Assembly: GCA_963728845.1 (NCBI GenBank)
Contig: CAVSLS010000055.1
Span: forward strand, 124,001-188,000
Direction of reading: 5' to 3'
Length of the DNA stretch: 64,000 nucleotides
From: Bog-473 sp963728845
GTDB lineage: Bacteria > Actinomycetota > Acidimicrobiia > Acidimicrobiales > RAAP-2
Numbering within the stretch: position 1 is the first letter of the stretch; each line of letters opens with the position of its first letter. This document shows positions 45,834 to 54,785 of the stretch, piece after piece. The notes under the pieces were generated by a model. That model was not told the DNA's origin. It did not search any database and was given only the letters and a program-made list of their open reading frames with translations. The position numbers and the translations under genes were made by a program.

Positions 45834-46250
45834 ATGAACGTGCAGTTCGTAACGAGTGTCGCCCCGATCGTGCGAGACACTGAAGCCTCGCGATCGTTCT
45901 ACCGGGACGCCTTAGGCCTGTCCTTTGAGGGTGAAGAAGGCGACTACCTGTTCACACACGAGCTGGAAGGGACCAAACACTTCGGCCTGTGGCCTATTTC
46001 GGAAGCGGCAAACGCCTGTTTCGGCACAACCGAATGGCCTGCCGGCATCCCTGCCCCACAGGCCAGCATCGAATTCGAGGTCGCTGACGTCACAGCCGCT
46101 GCCGATGAACTCTCTGCCAAGGGGTATCGGCTGATCCACAAAGCCCGCACGGAGCCGTGGGGCCAGATCACCGCTCGGCTGTTGAGTCCGGAGGGATTGC
46201 TCGTCGCGGTGTGCTACACGCCGGCGTTCCAAGACACACAGGACAGCTGA
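45834..46250 (+). CDS. VOC family protein
   Basis: 138 residues from ATG 45834, chosen for GGAGGT (45821-45826) 7 nt upstream. It reads VAPIVRDTEASRSFYRDALGLSFEGE, YLFTHELEGTKHFGLWPI, ASIEFEVADVTAAADELSAKGYRLIHKAR and LSPEGLLVAVCYTPAF. This is the plain glyoxalase/bleomycin-resistance fold, probably with metal ligands in the EGTKHFGLW and SIEFEV strands. Intact. The first gene right of the island. Confidence 0.85.
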   Translation: MNVQFVTSVAPIVRDTEASRSFYRDALGLSFEGEEGDYLFTHELEGTKHFGLWPISEAANACFGTTEWPAGIPAPQASIEFEVADVTAAADELSAKGYRLIHKARTEPWGQITARLLSPEGLLVAVCYTPAFQDTQDS

Positions 46251-46782
46251 ACGTCGTCCCCGACTGACCAGCTCGATGGAATCTCGCGACCGGTGAGCAG
46301 ACATCTACTAGCGACCCCGTACGCCAATGGAAAGTGGGCGATCGAGCAGCGGTCACAACTACTTGATGTAGTCGGAGCCAGCCTCCCCTTTGAAGCCCTA
46401 CACCTTCAGAACGAGCTTGCCAATCCGACTCGGCCTCTTGCGCCGTTGAGCCTCCATGCTTCTCGTTCGTGACCCTTGGTCACATGGACGGAGAAGTTGT
46501 AGCCCTTGGGATTTGCTTCACCGGAGTTCACTGTAATCACCCGGAGGGTGCTTGTCCCTGTCTCGCATCAGTCGCCGGAACGGTGTGGCGGTTCGGCCTT
46601 TGGGCTATGGCTGGGCAATGGCAGATGGGATTCCAGCAGAGCGACTGGCTCGTGCGGGATGCTTTGTGCAAGGACAATGAGACAACCTCTACGGACTGCT
46701 TTGTCTGCTCCAAACATGCGCTGGGCGATGCTGCCGTGGGCGGCGTCCTCATCGAGGATGAGCTGTCCTATGCCGGCAAGTA
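46251..46782. other. No recognisable gene; probable remnant next to the ISL3 end
   Basis: 532 bp. A minus-strand stretch from 46783 (GIGQLILDEDAAHGSIAQRM, then PHEPVALLESHLP) looks protein-like but has no start and ends near 46560. It may be the tail of a gene cut by the ISL3 element. Otherwise nothing is seen. Confidence 0.3.
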
Positions 46783-46861
46783 GCGCATATATGGGACTTC
46801 GGATTCGCTGGGGGTAACGAGGGTCCGCGATCCGCGGTGATCACGCTGCCATCGTCCGGCA

Positions 46862-47045
46862 ATGCCGCGTGCCCGCAAGTTTCCAGCTGATCTCGAGACC
46901 GATCCGAAGAAGGTGTTGGAGATGCTCGTCGGGCTCCCCGAGGTGTCCGTGCTCGGCGTGGACACCAGCGGTCCCGTCGTCCACTTACACGTCGAGAAGT
47001 GTGCTCGACCCGTTGGCTGCCCGACGTGCGGTGTGGTGGCCCAGT
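46862..47045 (+). pseudogene. ISL3 transposase block A: N-terminus
   Basis: Starts MPRARKFPADLETDPKKVLEMLVGLPEVSVLGVD and reaches CARPVGCPTCGVVAQ, the first half of the ISL3 zinc finger. The homology stops at about 47045, where block B begins on the opposite strand. Confidence 0.75.
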
Positions 47046-47563
47046 TCAGGGTTGCCCACTCGATCCCCGCGCAGAACTCGAGCCCTTGGTCATAGAGCCA
47101 CTGCGCCGGCCCGCTGGAGCGTCGACCAGGGACGACATCGAGGAGCTGGCCGGCTCTGACATCCGCGATCGAGGTGGCGAACTCTTGACGGCGATAACGG
47201 CCCCGTCGCACGAAGAGCACCTCGTCGAGCCCGAGCGCACTGACGTCTCCAAAGCGCCCGGGGTGCTCGACCAGCGCCTCGCCATAGCGCACCACGGCGT
47301 CGTTGACGGTATGCCAATCACACCCGAGCTCCTTGGCCACCTCGGCGACGCTCCTCGCGCAGCGTCCCACCTGGGCGGTCACCCAGCGTCCGGCCCGGTC
47401 GGTCATCGCCATCCGCGGAGCTGCGATACGCGGGTCCTGCTCGGTCCAGCTGCCCATCGCACAGTCCGGGTCATCACAGCGCCACCGCCGCTTGTGCCAG
47501 TGCAGTCGAGTGGGTTTGCCGAAGGCCGGCAGATCGATGAGCACCACCTCGCGCCAACCCTCA
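47046..47563 (-). pseudogene. ISL3 transposase block B: second zinc-finger half, HTH and first DDE part, inverted
   Basis: On the minus strand it reads SEGWREVVLIDLPAFGKPTRL, HWHKRRWRCDDPDC (the rest of the finger), SVAEVAKELGCDWHTVNDAVVRYG (HTH) and LGLDEVLFVRRGRYRRQEF (first catalytic Asp). It ends GLEFCAGIEWATL at about 47050. Flipping this block in place joins CGVVAQ directly to SEGWREVV and restores the family order. Confidence 0.75.
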
Positions 47564-47872
47564 GACATGGGAGCGGTGCCAGGCAACGATCTGGTCGCGC
47601 CAGCGGGCCAGGGTCCGTCCGAGGGAACGCACCTCGATGGGGTTGTCACGATCGGCCATGTCGACGATGAGGCGCTCGATCCACTCGCGTGCGGTGGCCT
47701 CGTCGCCGTGTGCGTAGAGCTCCCGGACGGCCTCTTTGGCATGCCAGGTGGTGGCCACCTCTCCGCGAGGGTCTCCGGCCCGCAGCAAGCCAACGAGCTT
47801 CTCGCGACCGGAGTCTTCGAGCCGTTCCTCGGCCTTGGTGAGCAGAACCCGCTCTATCGGATCCGGCGCTTC
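47564..47872 (-). pseudogene. ISL3 transposase block C: late DDE part, inverted
   Basis: On the minus strand it reads ERVLLTKAEERLEDSGREKLVGLL, TTWHAKEAVRELYAHGDEAT and RSLGRTLARWRDQIVAWHRSHV. About 50 residues normally found between blocks B and C are missing. Flipping it in place joins RSHV to the NGPTEAANN of block D. Confidence 0.75.
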
Positions 47873-48023
47873 GAACGGCCCGACCGAGGCAGCCAACAAC
47901 CTGATCAAGCGCGTGAAGCGGGCTGCCTTCGGGTTCTCGTCGTTTCGCAATTTCCGGGTGCGCGCCCTGCTCTACGCCGGCAAGCCCGACTGGTCACTTC
48001 TCGAGACGATCACGCCAGTCTGA
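47873..48023 (+). pseudogene. ISL3 transposase block D: C-terminus
   Basis: On the plus strand it reads NGPTEAANNLIKRVKRAAFGF, then RNFRVRALLYAGKPDWSLLETITPV-stop, the standard ISL3 end with its catalytic Glu in PTEAANN. It begins at a TTCGAA palindrome (47869-47874). Confidence 0.75.
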
Positions 48024-48025
48024 GG

Positions 48026-48389
48026 GGGGCGAGGACACCGCTTCGAGCGGGAACCGCGCCTTCGCCGCGGCCACCCGCTCGTTGAACGCATCGACCCCGA
48101 CGTCGTCCTCACTGAAGACGTCGATGGGACAGTCCTCTGCGGGACAGTGCCACCGGCGACGGCGCCAGGTCAGCCGAGAGACCCGTCCGACGGCCGACGA
48201 GGGCACCAGATCCTCGAGCTCGGCTCCAGCGGGTTTGACGGCACCGCCACAACGCGGGCATCGAGGCAGACGCAGCTCGGTCTCGACGAGCACGTCCAAC
48301 GTGTCGGCGGTGGTGCGAGCCTCGATCACGGTGACCCCAGGGATCCCGATCAGCGCGGCGAGCATCCCTTCCGGATCCGTCTCCACCAC
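48026..48389 (-). pseudogene. Second ISL3-family transposase, N-terminal fragment
   Basis: ATG 48389 opens MVETDPEGMLAALIGIPGV. It holds a full finger CPRCGGAVKP...RWHCPAEDC, then FSEDDVGVDAFNERVAAAKARFPLE. It is clearly different in sequence from block A, so a second, related element. It is cut near 48026 by the tail of block D. Confidence 0.75.
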
Positions 48390-48545
48390 CGGAGGCTACA
48401 TCAGGGCTTTCATACCCCCTGGAATCCGAAGCGCCGCATATATGCGCCGATATCGAGCGAGCTCAGATAGCCCAAAACGCCGGGACAGAGCGGGCCTCTT
48501 CGGGAAAACACTTTGGGAACGGGAACCGACGTCGGAAGCGAGTGG

Positions 48546-49406
48546 TCAGGGAGTAGTGGCCCCGTTGGTTCCCGGTCCGAGCGAGCTCACAACGGTGACC
48601 ACTGATCCTGCTGGGACCCTTGAACCTGGTTCCGGCGCCACGCGGATGACATGACCCGCGCTGACCGACGACAAATGCACATAGCTGATATTGGCCGCGA
48701 GGCTTTCGCCGCTCAGCTGGCCCATCGCAGTTGGCAGGTACGATCCGATGACGTTCGGAACGGTCTCGACCGTCGAGGGACAGGCAATGGTGCTAGTCGT
48801 CACCCGGTCGTCTGCGGCCTGTGCGAAGGTAGTGATGGGTATGCAGGGCTGTGAGGCGGGAGATCTTCCGATAGCGACGAAGCCGACTCCTGGATACATA
48901 TGACCAACAAGAGTCTTAAGGTTGCTCGCATAGACTGGGGCGACGCTTCCGATCTTGGAACCAAGCGGATCATTTGCCAGCGGGGGAACCAGATACGCCC
49001 TCGGGATGTAGCCCACGATCTTGCCGTCTCGCCCCAGGGCGCTGATGAAGTCGGGGACATTCTTGGAATCGATGGTGCCGTTGGTCGATGAAGGGATCGT
49101 GCCTTTGGTCAGGTCAACCGTTGTACCGCTCGGGTGGCTGGGCCCGGAGGCGTTAAGGACAATGACGAGCGTTGCGACCAGTCCGATCACAGTCCCGCAA
49201 ACAGCGAGACTTCTCCAGGACCATCGCCACGATCGGACTCGCTGAACCAAGGCCGCCGCGACGAGACCCGAGGCCATTCTGAACTTTGAGAACTCGCTCT
49301 TTGAAGAGAGCTCTGCCACCAGATCTCGGACCTCGTCGCCGTACCGGTCCCGCCAGCCGCGGGGGTACAGGCGAAGGATCCGATCGGCAAACGAATGACG
49401 GATCAT
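48546..49406 (-). CDS. Membrane-anchored PASTA-domain protein with permease-prefix-like N-terminus
   Basis: 286 residues from ATG 49406. The N-terminus MIRHSFADRILRLYPRGWRDRYGDEVRDLV resembles the cytoplasmic prefix domain found on PadR-linked membrane proteins. One membrane helix lies at about residues 67-86 (AVCGTVIGLVATLVIVLNA). The outside ends in a PASTA-like module (ETVPNVIGSYLPTAMGQLSG, then GHVIRVAPEPGSRVPAGSVVTVVSS). PASTA domains bind peptidoglycan or beta-lactams. The start overlaps the PadR stop (ATGA), so the regulator probably controls this protein. No kinase domain is present. Confidence 0.75.
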   Translation of the reverse strand: MIRHSFADRILRLYPRGWRDRYGDEVRDLVAELSSKSEFSKFRMASGLVAAALVQRVRSWRWSWRSLAVCGTVIGLVATLVIVLNASGPSHPSGTTVDLTKGTIPSSTNGTIDSKNVPDFISALGRDGKIVGYIPRAYLVPPLANDPLGSKIGSVAPVYASNLKTLVGHMYPGVGFVAIGRSPASQPCIPITTFAQAADDRVTTSTIACPSTVETVPNVIGSYLPTAMGQLSGESLAANISYVHLSSVSAGHVIRVAPEPGSRVPAGSVVTVVSSLGPGTNGATTP

Positions 49407-49717
49407 GTCGCACCTGCAAGGCGTTTCAGACCAAGCTTGGCAATCCGGGCCGATTCGGACAACCGTTCTCCCAAAATCGCCGAGCCTTGTGACGTGATGC
49501 AATAGGGATGGCGGCGATTTTGAGCGGGGAGAGCTTTGATGAGGCCCGCCTCCTCAAGTTTCGACAAGCAACCGTAGAGAGTTCCTGGTCCCATTTTGAC
49601 GCCCGAGAACTCTTCGATGTCCTTGAGCAGCGCATAACCATGCTTGGCGCCACTCGCCAGACTCGTCAACACGAGCACGCTTCGGTCAGACGAACCTCGA
49701 ATGCCTTCGCTGCTCAT
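49403..49717 (-). CDS. PadR family transcriptional regulator
   Basis: 104 residues from ATG 49717, with GGAGG 5 nt upstream; longer starts to 49774 are possible. The winged-helix pattern is clear: SVLVLTSLASGAKHGYALLKDIEEFSGVKMGPGTLYGCLSKLEEAGLIKALPAQNRRHPYCITSQG. The GTLYGCLSKLEEAGLI wing is the PadR signature. It overlaps the PASTA-protein gene by ATGA. PadR repressors usually autoregulate and control the coupled membrane protein in answer to cell-envelope or drug signals. Confidence 0.88.
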   Translation of the reverse strand: MSSEGIRGSSDRSVLVLTSLASGAKHGYALLKDIEEFSGVKMGPGTLYGCLSKLEEAGLIKALPAQNRRHPYCITSQGSAILGERLSESARIAKLGLKRLAGAT

Positions 49718-49871
49718 GCTGGCCTCCAATCCTGATGCCTCCATCAAGGATACATCGGAAAGTGTAAGAGTCAAGGGCTGGCACCCACGAGGGTGTTCCC
49801 ATACGCCGTCAGATCCGTGAGCACAACGGCACGAGTTAGGACAGCACCACCCCGGTAGCTTCGCTCGCTCG

Positions 49872-50000
49872 TCACGTTCGGCGAGGAGGTGGGTCTACTC
49901 CTCGACCGACGAAGCCGCCATCGCGGTCCTCGTCGGGCCCTCCAGGCGCCTGTGCCACACCGTCGAGCGTCACGAACTTGGTGACGATGAGCTTGCCCCT
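49872..50000 (-). pseudogene. Dihydrofolate reductase/RibD C-terminal-like protein, N-terminal remnant
   Basis: The minus strand reads GKLIVTKFVTLDGVAQAPGGPDEDRDGGF, the exact opening of the DHFR-like RibD_C family, and then loses the homology after about 30 residues. Where the ATG should be stands AGG (49998-50000). A gene remnant, not expressed. Confidence 0.65.
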
Positions 50001-50291
50001 AGTGCGCTCCTTGTTTGGTAGCGGTGCGTCCCTGTGTGAAGACGGCGCCGTCGTGCCGGACTCACAATGTAGGCGGTGCTCGATCCTCCGCCTGGTACCC
50101 CGTCTCACACGACCAAGCTGGCGCTTCGGTACTGCCCCAGATCGCCGACTCAGGCGCATCTGAAACCTGGAGCAGTCGGGCTGCCATATCGATGGTGACA
50201 GGCCGCCAGCAGCCCGACACTCGGGAGGGTCAGATTTAAGGTTCGATCCTGCCTGCCCCGTGCGCCGACGAGGGGTGGCGTTCTTCGTCGG

Positions 50292-50651
50292 TCAACCAAA
50301 GGCACCCAACAGGCTTTCGGCTGAACCGAGCTCAACCTCGCTCGGTTCCGAGGTGAAGTCGTGTTCGGTCTTGACCTCGTACATACAACGCAGCCTCGTT
50401 GATTCGATGACCGTACTGATCCGATCGTGCCTCACAGCCTCCGGAGCCGCAAGAGTGGCAAGGCCCTGTTTCAACTCATCGACGGTCACCGCGACAAAGC
50501 CGATCGAAATTACGTCCCGAGGATCATCGAGACTTTGAGCGTTGAAGATACGCGTCGGTACCCCGAAGCCCTGGTCTGCCTCCCACTCGTTGACGAAGTC
50601 CTGGAACGTGCATCCTTCCTTGAGATGCCTTACAAACACGCTAACGATCAT
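50292..50651 (-). CDS. Small protein of unknown function (ferredoxin-like fold possible)
   Basis: 119 residues, with GAGGTGAG 7 nt before ATG 50651. It reads MIVSVFVRHLKEGCTFQDFV, DVISIGFVAVTVDELKQGLATLA and TRLRCMYEVKTEHDFTSEP. The strand-helix-strand order and the short length fit a dimeric alpha/beta barrel protein. No family can be named. Codon use is moderate GC. Intact. Confidence 0.55.
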   Translation of the reverse strand: MIVSVFVRHLKEGCTFQDFVNEWEADQGFGVPTRIFNAQSLDDPRDVISIGFVAVTVDELKQGLATLAAPEAVRHDRISTVIESTRLRCMYEVKTEHDFTSEPSEVELGSAESLLGAFG

Positions 50652-51118
50652 GAACTCTCACCTCATCCGGGATAGGGATGTCATAGGTGTTCCATTATGT
50701 CCAGCGGTTCACGGCCCCCGCATTGTTCTCGAACGCCGGATAGCGGCGCAGTCTCGTTCACTCCGGCCGCATGAGGGCGAATTGCCGAGGACACCGCTCG
50801 CTTCCGCTCACGAGAGGTAGCACGCCTCGTCACTGTCCCCTTCTTGTTTCGGGCCAGGTCTCGACTGGTTTGTCGCGTGGACCGTTACTGCTTGCTGACG
50901 TGTTCCCTACCGAACCGGTTGACCAAGCCGAAACGGGGACCTCTAACGTCTCTGTCGAGGATGAAGCTCTGAGACCTCGATCAGCGCATCGATCCATCCA
51001 ACCGCACCAATGGACCAAAACTGCAGAACCGGACACCTTCGGTCGAGTGAATAGCACCACTCAAAAACTCTGTCAGCCGAGGTGCTCCAGTCCTCCGGGT
51101 AGGCAGCACCCGCGGTTG
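50652..51118. other. Gene-free stretch
   Basis: 467 bp without a supported gene on either strand. It separates the hypothetical gene at 50292 from the end of the universal stress protein gene at 51119. Confidence 0.4.
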
Positions 51119-51565
51119 TTAGAGTTTGGTCACGATCACGCTGCACGGCGCATTGCGGACGACATGATCGGAGACTGAGCCAAGGAGAGCGCGCTTGAGC
51201 CTTCCTCTGCCCCTAGAGCCAACCACGATTGCTCGAGCAGACAGATCGGTTGCGAGTCGACAGATCGCCACGCCCGGGTCACCTCCAAGGATATGAACTT
51301 CGGCTCCCATGAGTGCGAGCTCGCTCTGAGCGTTGGTGATCGCGGATCTAGCGGTGTCGCGAGCACGCGCGAGCAGGTCGTCGTATTGCTTGGGAGTCAG
51401 TTCGGGTCCAGCGTGCCCAGATCCCGCGAGCGATGCCTCGTCGGGTCCGTCCATCACCGTGACCAGAACAAATTCGTGATCGCGGCCAAGCAAATCGAGA
51501 CCAGCTGATATTGCCCCCAATGCCTCATCAGATCCATCGGTGCACAGCAGGATTGGGGATCCCAT
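51119..51565 (-). CDS. Universal stress protein (UspA family)
   Basis: Intact, 148 residues. It opens SPILLCTDGSDEALGAISAGLDLL and closes with the ATP-loop pattern IVVGSRGRGRLKRALLGSVSDHVVRNAPCSVIVTKL (G-x2-G-x9-G-S), so ATP binding is expected. A single-domain member that usually answers hypoxia, starvation or oxidative stress. No operon partner. Confidence 0.92.
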   Translation of the reverse strand: MGSPILLCTDGSDEALGAISAGLDLLGRDHEFVLVTVMDGPDEASLAGSGHAGPELTPKQYDDLLARARDTARSAITNAQSELALMGAEVHILGGDPGVAICRLATDLSARAIVVGSRGRGRLKRALLGSVSDHVVRNAPCSVIVTKL

Positions 51566-51947
51566 GGGCCCACCGTAGCCACTTTGATCCGCTACTCACC
51601 TGTGCCAGGCCGAGACCCGCCGCGTGGACCCTCAAGCATTAGCCGGGTAACCCGATCGCTGCCGAGAGGAGGCGTGCGACAAGGCATGATCGTGGTTGCA
51701 GATGACTTGTGGCACCGCCAGCCCTTTCCGACCTTTCGACCGGGACCAGATGTCGAGGACTGGTCGGGCACGCTGAAGGTTCGTGACGCCCGCTCGAGCA
51801 GGTGCCGACACCCCTCTTCGGTGGGTGTGCCCGTGCCTCAGAACGCCGCGTCGGTGAGACAGTCGGGACGTCAGGACACTCGACATCGGGGTCATAGACA
51901 CGCTGCTCCGTCCGCCCACCTCGAGCGCCAGGTTCAAAGAGTGAAGG
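51566..51947. other. Gene-free stretch
   Basis: 382 bp between the UspA start and the PilZ stop. No gene, tRNA or clear hairpin seen. Confidence 0.4.
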
Positions 51948-52301
51948 TCAGGACCTTGACCTGATCACCGAGCCAATGTCCAGTAGATCGACGATGGAGC
52001 GCTCGGTCTCGGAGAGGGCTGCGAATTCGATTCCTACCCTCACGATTCCATCTGGGCCGGCCTTAGCATTTCGCACCTCACCCCTGAGCGTCACTTCGAT
52101 GGAAGCACCTACCGGAAGACGAACGGAGACACGACGACCCACGAGATCGGTCGAACCAGGGTGGCGAAGGTCCAACCCCACACCGAGACTCGAGAAGTCG
52201 AAAATCCCGCAGTCCCGCCATAGGTGGGAGGGTTCGCCCTCGACATGGCAAGAGCCCATCCGAACGGTGGAATTGCGTTGTGCCCGTCGGCGATTCTCCA
52301 C
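51948..52301 (-). CDS. PilZ domain protein (c-di-GMP receptor-type)
   Basis: 117 residues from GTG 52301 with GGAGG 8 nt upstream. The c-di-GMP motifs are there: ENRRRAQR near residue 5 (RxxxR) and DFSSLGVGLDL near 34 (DxSxxG). The barrel continues GRRVSVRLPVGASIEVTLRGEV and RVGIEFAALSETERSIV. It probably binds c-di-GMP. The island's HD-GYP-like protein at 33506 is the only other c-di-GMP-type gene in the window, and a functional link is not shown. Confidence 0.82.
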   Translation of the reverse strand: MENRRRAQRNSTVRMGSCHVEGEPSHLWRDCGIFDFSSLGVGLDLRHPGSTDLVGRRVSVRLPVGASIEVTLRGEVRNAKAGPDGIVRVGIEFAALSETERSIVDLLDIGSVIRSRS

Positions 52302-52556
52302 GGTCCATCCTCCAGATACGGAGCAGCGTCAGTTGTCGGGCGCGGCCCGCCCGTCGATCAATGTCGACCAAAGCGCCGGTCGACTTGACCACATCCGCAC
52401 GGTTCAGGGCTTCTGAGTGGCCTGGGTTAGGAAATGAGCGCTTCAGCCCGTCGTCGGGTGCCACGAGGTGAGCCGACCACATTCTGAAGAGTCCAGCACA
52501 GCGGCCTTTGCTAGGTTACCTCTCCCGATAGCCGAGCCTGGGAGACGAATCAGGTT

Positions 52557-54785
52557 ATGGCAGTTCAAGTGGACGCTGGCAGCATCGAATCGGCAACCTC
52601 GGCGCCTGCCCGTGAAAGCTCGACACGCAAGCGGCTCGGGCGCTGTTGGCCCGGTGTGGTCTGTTGTGCGCTGTACGTGGTTCTCGCCATGGCGATGTAT
52701 GGCCACTTCGGTTCGCTTGGTCCGGGCCACATGACCGGAGACCTTTCTCCGGACGCAATCGAGCAGGTTTGGTGGCTCGCGTGGACCGCATTTGCTCTCC
52801 CTCACGGCCACAGCGTCTTTTTCACCCCGTGGCAGAACTATCCAGCGGGTCAGAACTTCGGGGTGAATGCCTCCATGTTGGCCCTCGGTGTGCTCTTCAT
52901 GCCGATTACCAAGTTGTTCGGCCCGGTCGTCACCTGGAACATCGCGCTCCGTCTCGCCGTTGCCCTCTCAGCAAGTTCGATGTGCTTCGTGCTCCGCCGC
53001 TGGACGACGTGGTGGCCTGCCGCCTTCGTCGGAGGACTGCTCTACGGCTTTTCCGCCTATATGGCGTACAACGGCGGCAATTACCTGTTTCTTATTTTCG
53101 TGCCGCTGCCCCCCGTGATCTTCCTTCTCCTCCACGAGATCTTGGTGCGCCAGCAGTGGCGGCCGGGAAGAACCGGGGCCCTCCTCGGAGTGGTGTGTGC
53201 CCTCCAGTTCTTCATCTGGTCCGAGGTCCTTGCCTCGACGGTCGTCATGGGCGCCATCGCGGTCGTTCTCTTCCTCCTCGTGAGTCGCCACCAGCTGGCC
53301 GAGCGCCGGCACTACGCAGTGGCCGCCTTCGCCTACAGCCTCGGTGTGGGCGCCCTGCTGCTCTTCCTGCCCGTGGTCTTCACATTTGCCGGCCCCCAAA
53401 GCGTCAAGGGACCGCCGGTTTCAGCGAGCACCGTGAACCTGTTGTTTCCGAGCGACCTGCTCGGCTCGATCGTACCGAGCTCCCAATGGCTCAGTACGAA
53501 CCAGCTGACGGCCATAGCAAGCCAACGGTTCGCGTTCGCGTCGGACCTCTATCTCGGCGTACCCCTGGTGGTCGTCCTGGCGTCGTTCGCGGTATTCCTC
53601 CGCAAACGACGGACGATCCTCTTCGCGGGGACCCTCGCGCTCATCGCCTTTGTCCTGTCGCTGGGTCCCCGTCTGCGCGTCGACGGGCACGACACATCGA
53701 TCAGTCTCCCTTTCTTGGTGTTCGAGCACCTCCCCCTTGTCAAAGGCTTTGACCCGGGTCGGTTCTCGCTCTACACCGCATTGTTCGCAGCGGCGATGTT
53801 CGCCATCGGACTCGACGAGCTCCGGCGACGGATGATGCGATCACGTCGTCCCCCATGGCTGTCCCCGCGATGGAGGCGTGTTGCCACGGTGGGAGCGTTG
53901 GCAGCTCTCACCGCAGTCGTGGTGATCCCGTTGGCACCCCGCCACACGCAGCAGACGACCCCGACGAATGTTCCGTCCCTTTTCACGTCGGCAGCCGTTG
54001 CGGCCATTCCGGCTGGGAGCGTGGTCCTTGTCTATCCCTACCCTGACTCCTCAGGTGGAGCGTACTTCTCGCACGGCATCATGCTCGATCAAGCCGTGGC
54101 CGGCATGCCCTTCAAGCTGATCGGAGGCTGGGGCTGGTTCCCGTCGTCGACAGGCACCCAGGGCACGACCAGTCCCTCCTTCCTGAAGCCCGAGTCTGTT
54201 CAGGCCATCTTCGACGCCGCGTTCCTCGGCGACGCCACGGCACAAATGGAGCCCCTCTCAAAGAGGAACGTCACGGCCCTCCGTGTGTTTCTTCGCAAAT
54301 ATGATGTCCAGACGGTCATCGTCTCGCCGAGTGGCGGATACCCCGCGGCCGTCATCAGCTATGTCAGCGCCGCGATCGGTTCCCCGGTCAAGTCTGGTGG
54401 CGTGACGGCCTGGTTCCATGTCAAAGAGCGTCTTCGTGTTGACCAGGTCCACGTCGCCCCCTTGGCGGGTGGCAATGGTGAATCCTTTCTGATGCCGGTC
54501 ACCGACGTGCTCACACCTGCGAACGGCGCCAAGTTGTCGGGCCCTACGTTTCTTGTTGCCACGGCGACGAGCTACTTCAGCGTCACCAAGGTCGAGTTCT
54601 ACCTTACGGGCGGCTCACAACACGACACGCTGATCGGTACGGGCAGGCCAACCAGCCATGGATGGATCACAGGGTGGAACACGACCACCGTGGCCAACGG
54701 CACGTACACCCTTCAGAGCGTTGCCTACGGCGCTGGCGGGATCAGCGGGACGAGTGCCAGTGTTTCCATCACCGTCTCAAACTGA
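52557..54785 (+). CDS. Large polytopic membrane glycosyltransferase-like protein (GT-C fold) with C-terminal Ig-like domain
   Basis: Intact, 742 residues. A first membrane helix (about 31-50) is followed by the loop HMTGDLSPDAIEQVWWLAWTAFALPHGHSVFF, typical of GT-C enzymes with an acidic catalytic loop. Ten or so more helices follow to about residue 465. A soluble outside part comes next (SVVLVYPYPDSSGGAYFSHG, VQTVIVSPSGGYPAA). The last 95 residues form a bacterial Ig-like module (VLTPANGAKLSGPTFLVATA, VEFYLTGGSQ, WNTTTVANGTYTLQSVAYGAGG). Likely uses a lipid-linked sugar to build a surface glycan. Confidence 0.75.
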   Translation: MAVQVDAGSIESATSAPARESSTRKRLGRCWPGVVCCALYVVLAMAMYGHFGSLGPGHMTGDLSPDAIEQVWWLAWTAFALPHGHSVFFTPWQNYPAGQNFGVNASMLALGVLFMPITKLFGPVVTWNIALRLAVALSASSMCFVLRRWTTWWPAAFVGGLLYGFSAYMAYNGGNYLFLIFVPLPPVIFLLLHEILVRQQWRPGRTGALLGVVCALQFFIWSEVLASTVVMGAIAVVLFLLVSRHQLAERRHYAVAAFAYSLGVGALLLFLPVVFTFAGPQSVKGPPVSASTVNLLFPSDLLGSIVPSSQWLSTNQLTAIASQRFAFASDLYLGVPLVVVLASFAVFLRKRRTILFAGTLALIAFVLSLGPRLRVDGHDTSISLPFLVFEHLPLVKGFDPGRFSLYTALFAAAMFAIGLDELRRRMMRSRRPPWLSPRWRRVATVGALAALTAVVVIPLAPRHTQQTTPTNVPSLFTSAAVAAIPAGSVVLVYPYPDSSGGAYFSHGIMLDQAVAGMPFKLIGGWGWFPSSTGTQGTTSPSFLKPESVQAIFDAAFLGDATAQMEPLSKRNVTALRVFLRKYDVQTVIVSPSGGYPAAVISYVSAAIGSPVKSGGVTAWFHVKERLRVDQVHVAPLAGGNGESFLMPVTDVLTPANGAKLSGPTFLVATATSYFSVTKVEFYLTGGSQHDTLIGTGRPTSHGWITGWNTTTVANGTYTLQSVAYGAGGISGTSASVSITVSN

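Larger units (their letters stand above)
46783..48447. mobile_element. ISL3-family element, internally rearranged
   Basis: Inverted ends lie at 46783-46816 and 48413-48447. Reading inward both show GCGCATATATG, then CTTCGGATTC, then GGGGGTA with slightly different spacers. Inside are blocks of an ISL3 transposase in the order N-terminus (+), zinc-finger/HTH/first DDE part (-), late DDE part (-), C-terminus (+), then the N-terminus of a second ISL3 transposase (-). No block encodes a full protein. Confidence 0.75.

Noticed and set aside
45524..45880. 118-codon minus-strand frame across the 22-bp repeats
   Set aside because: It runs through the repeats and the att site and has no recognisable domain; an internal MAYEGTFVLASKMKG stretch is too short to call.
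46469..46783. 104-codon plus-strand frame before the ISL3 element
   Set aside because: No ribosome site or family; it overlaps a better-looking minus-strand remnant and ends in the IS end.
50771..51178. 135-codon plus-strand frame in the gene-free stretch before uspA
   Set aside because: Overlaps the end of uspA on the other strand and shows no domain or start signal.
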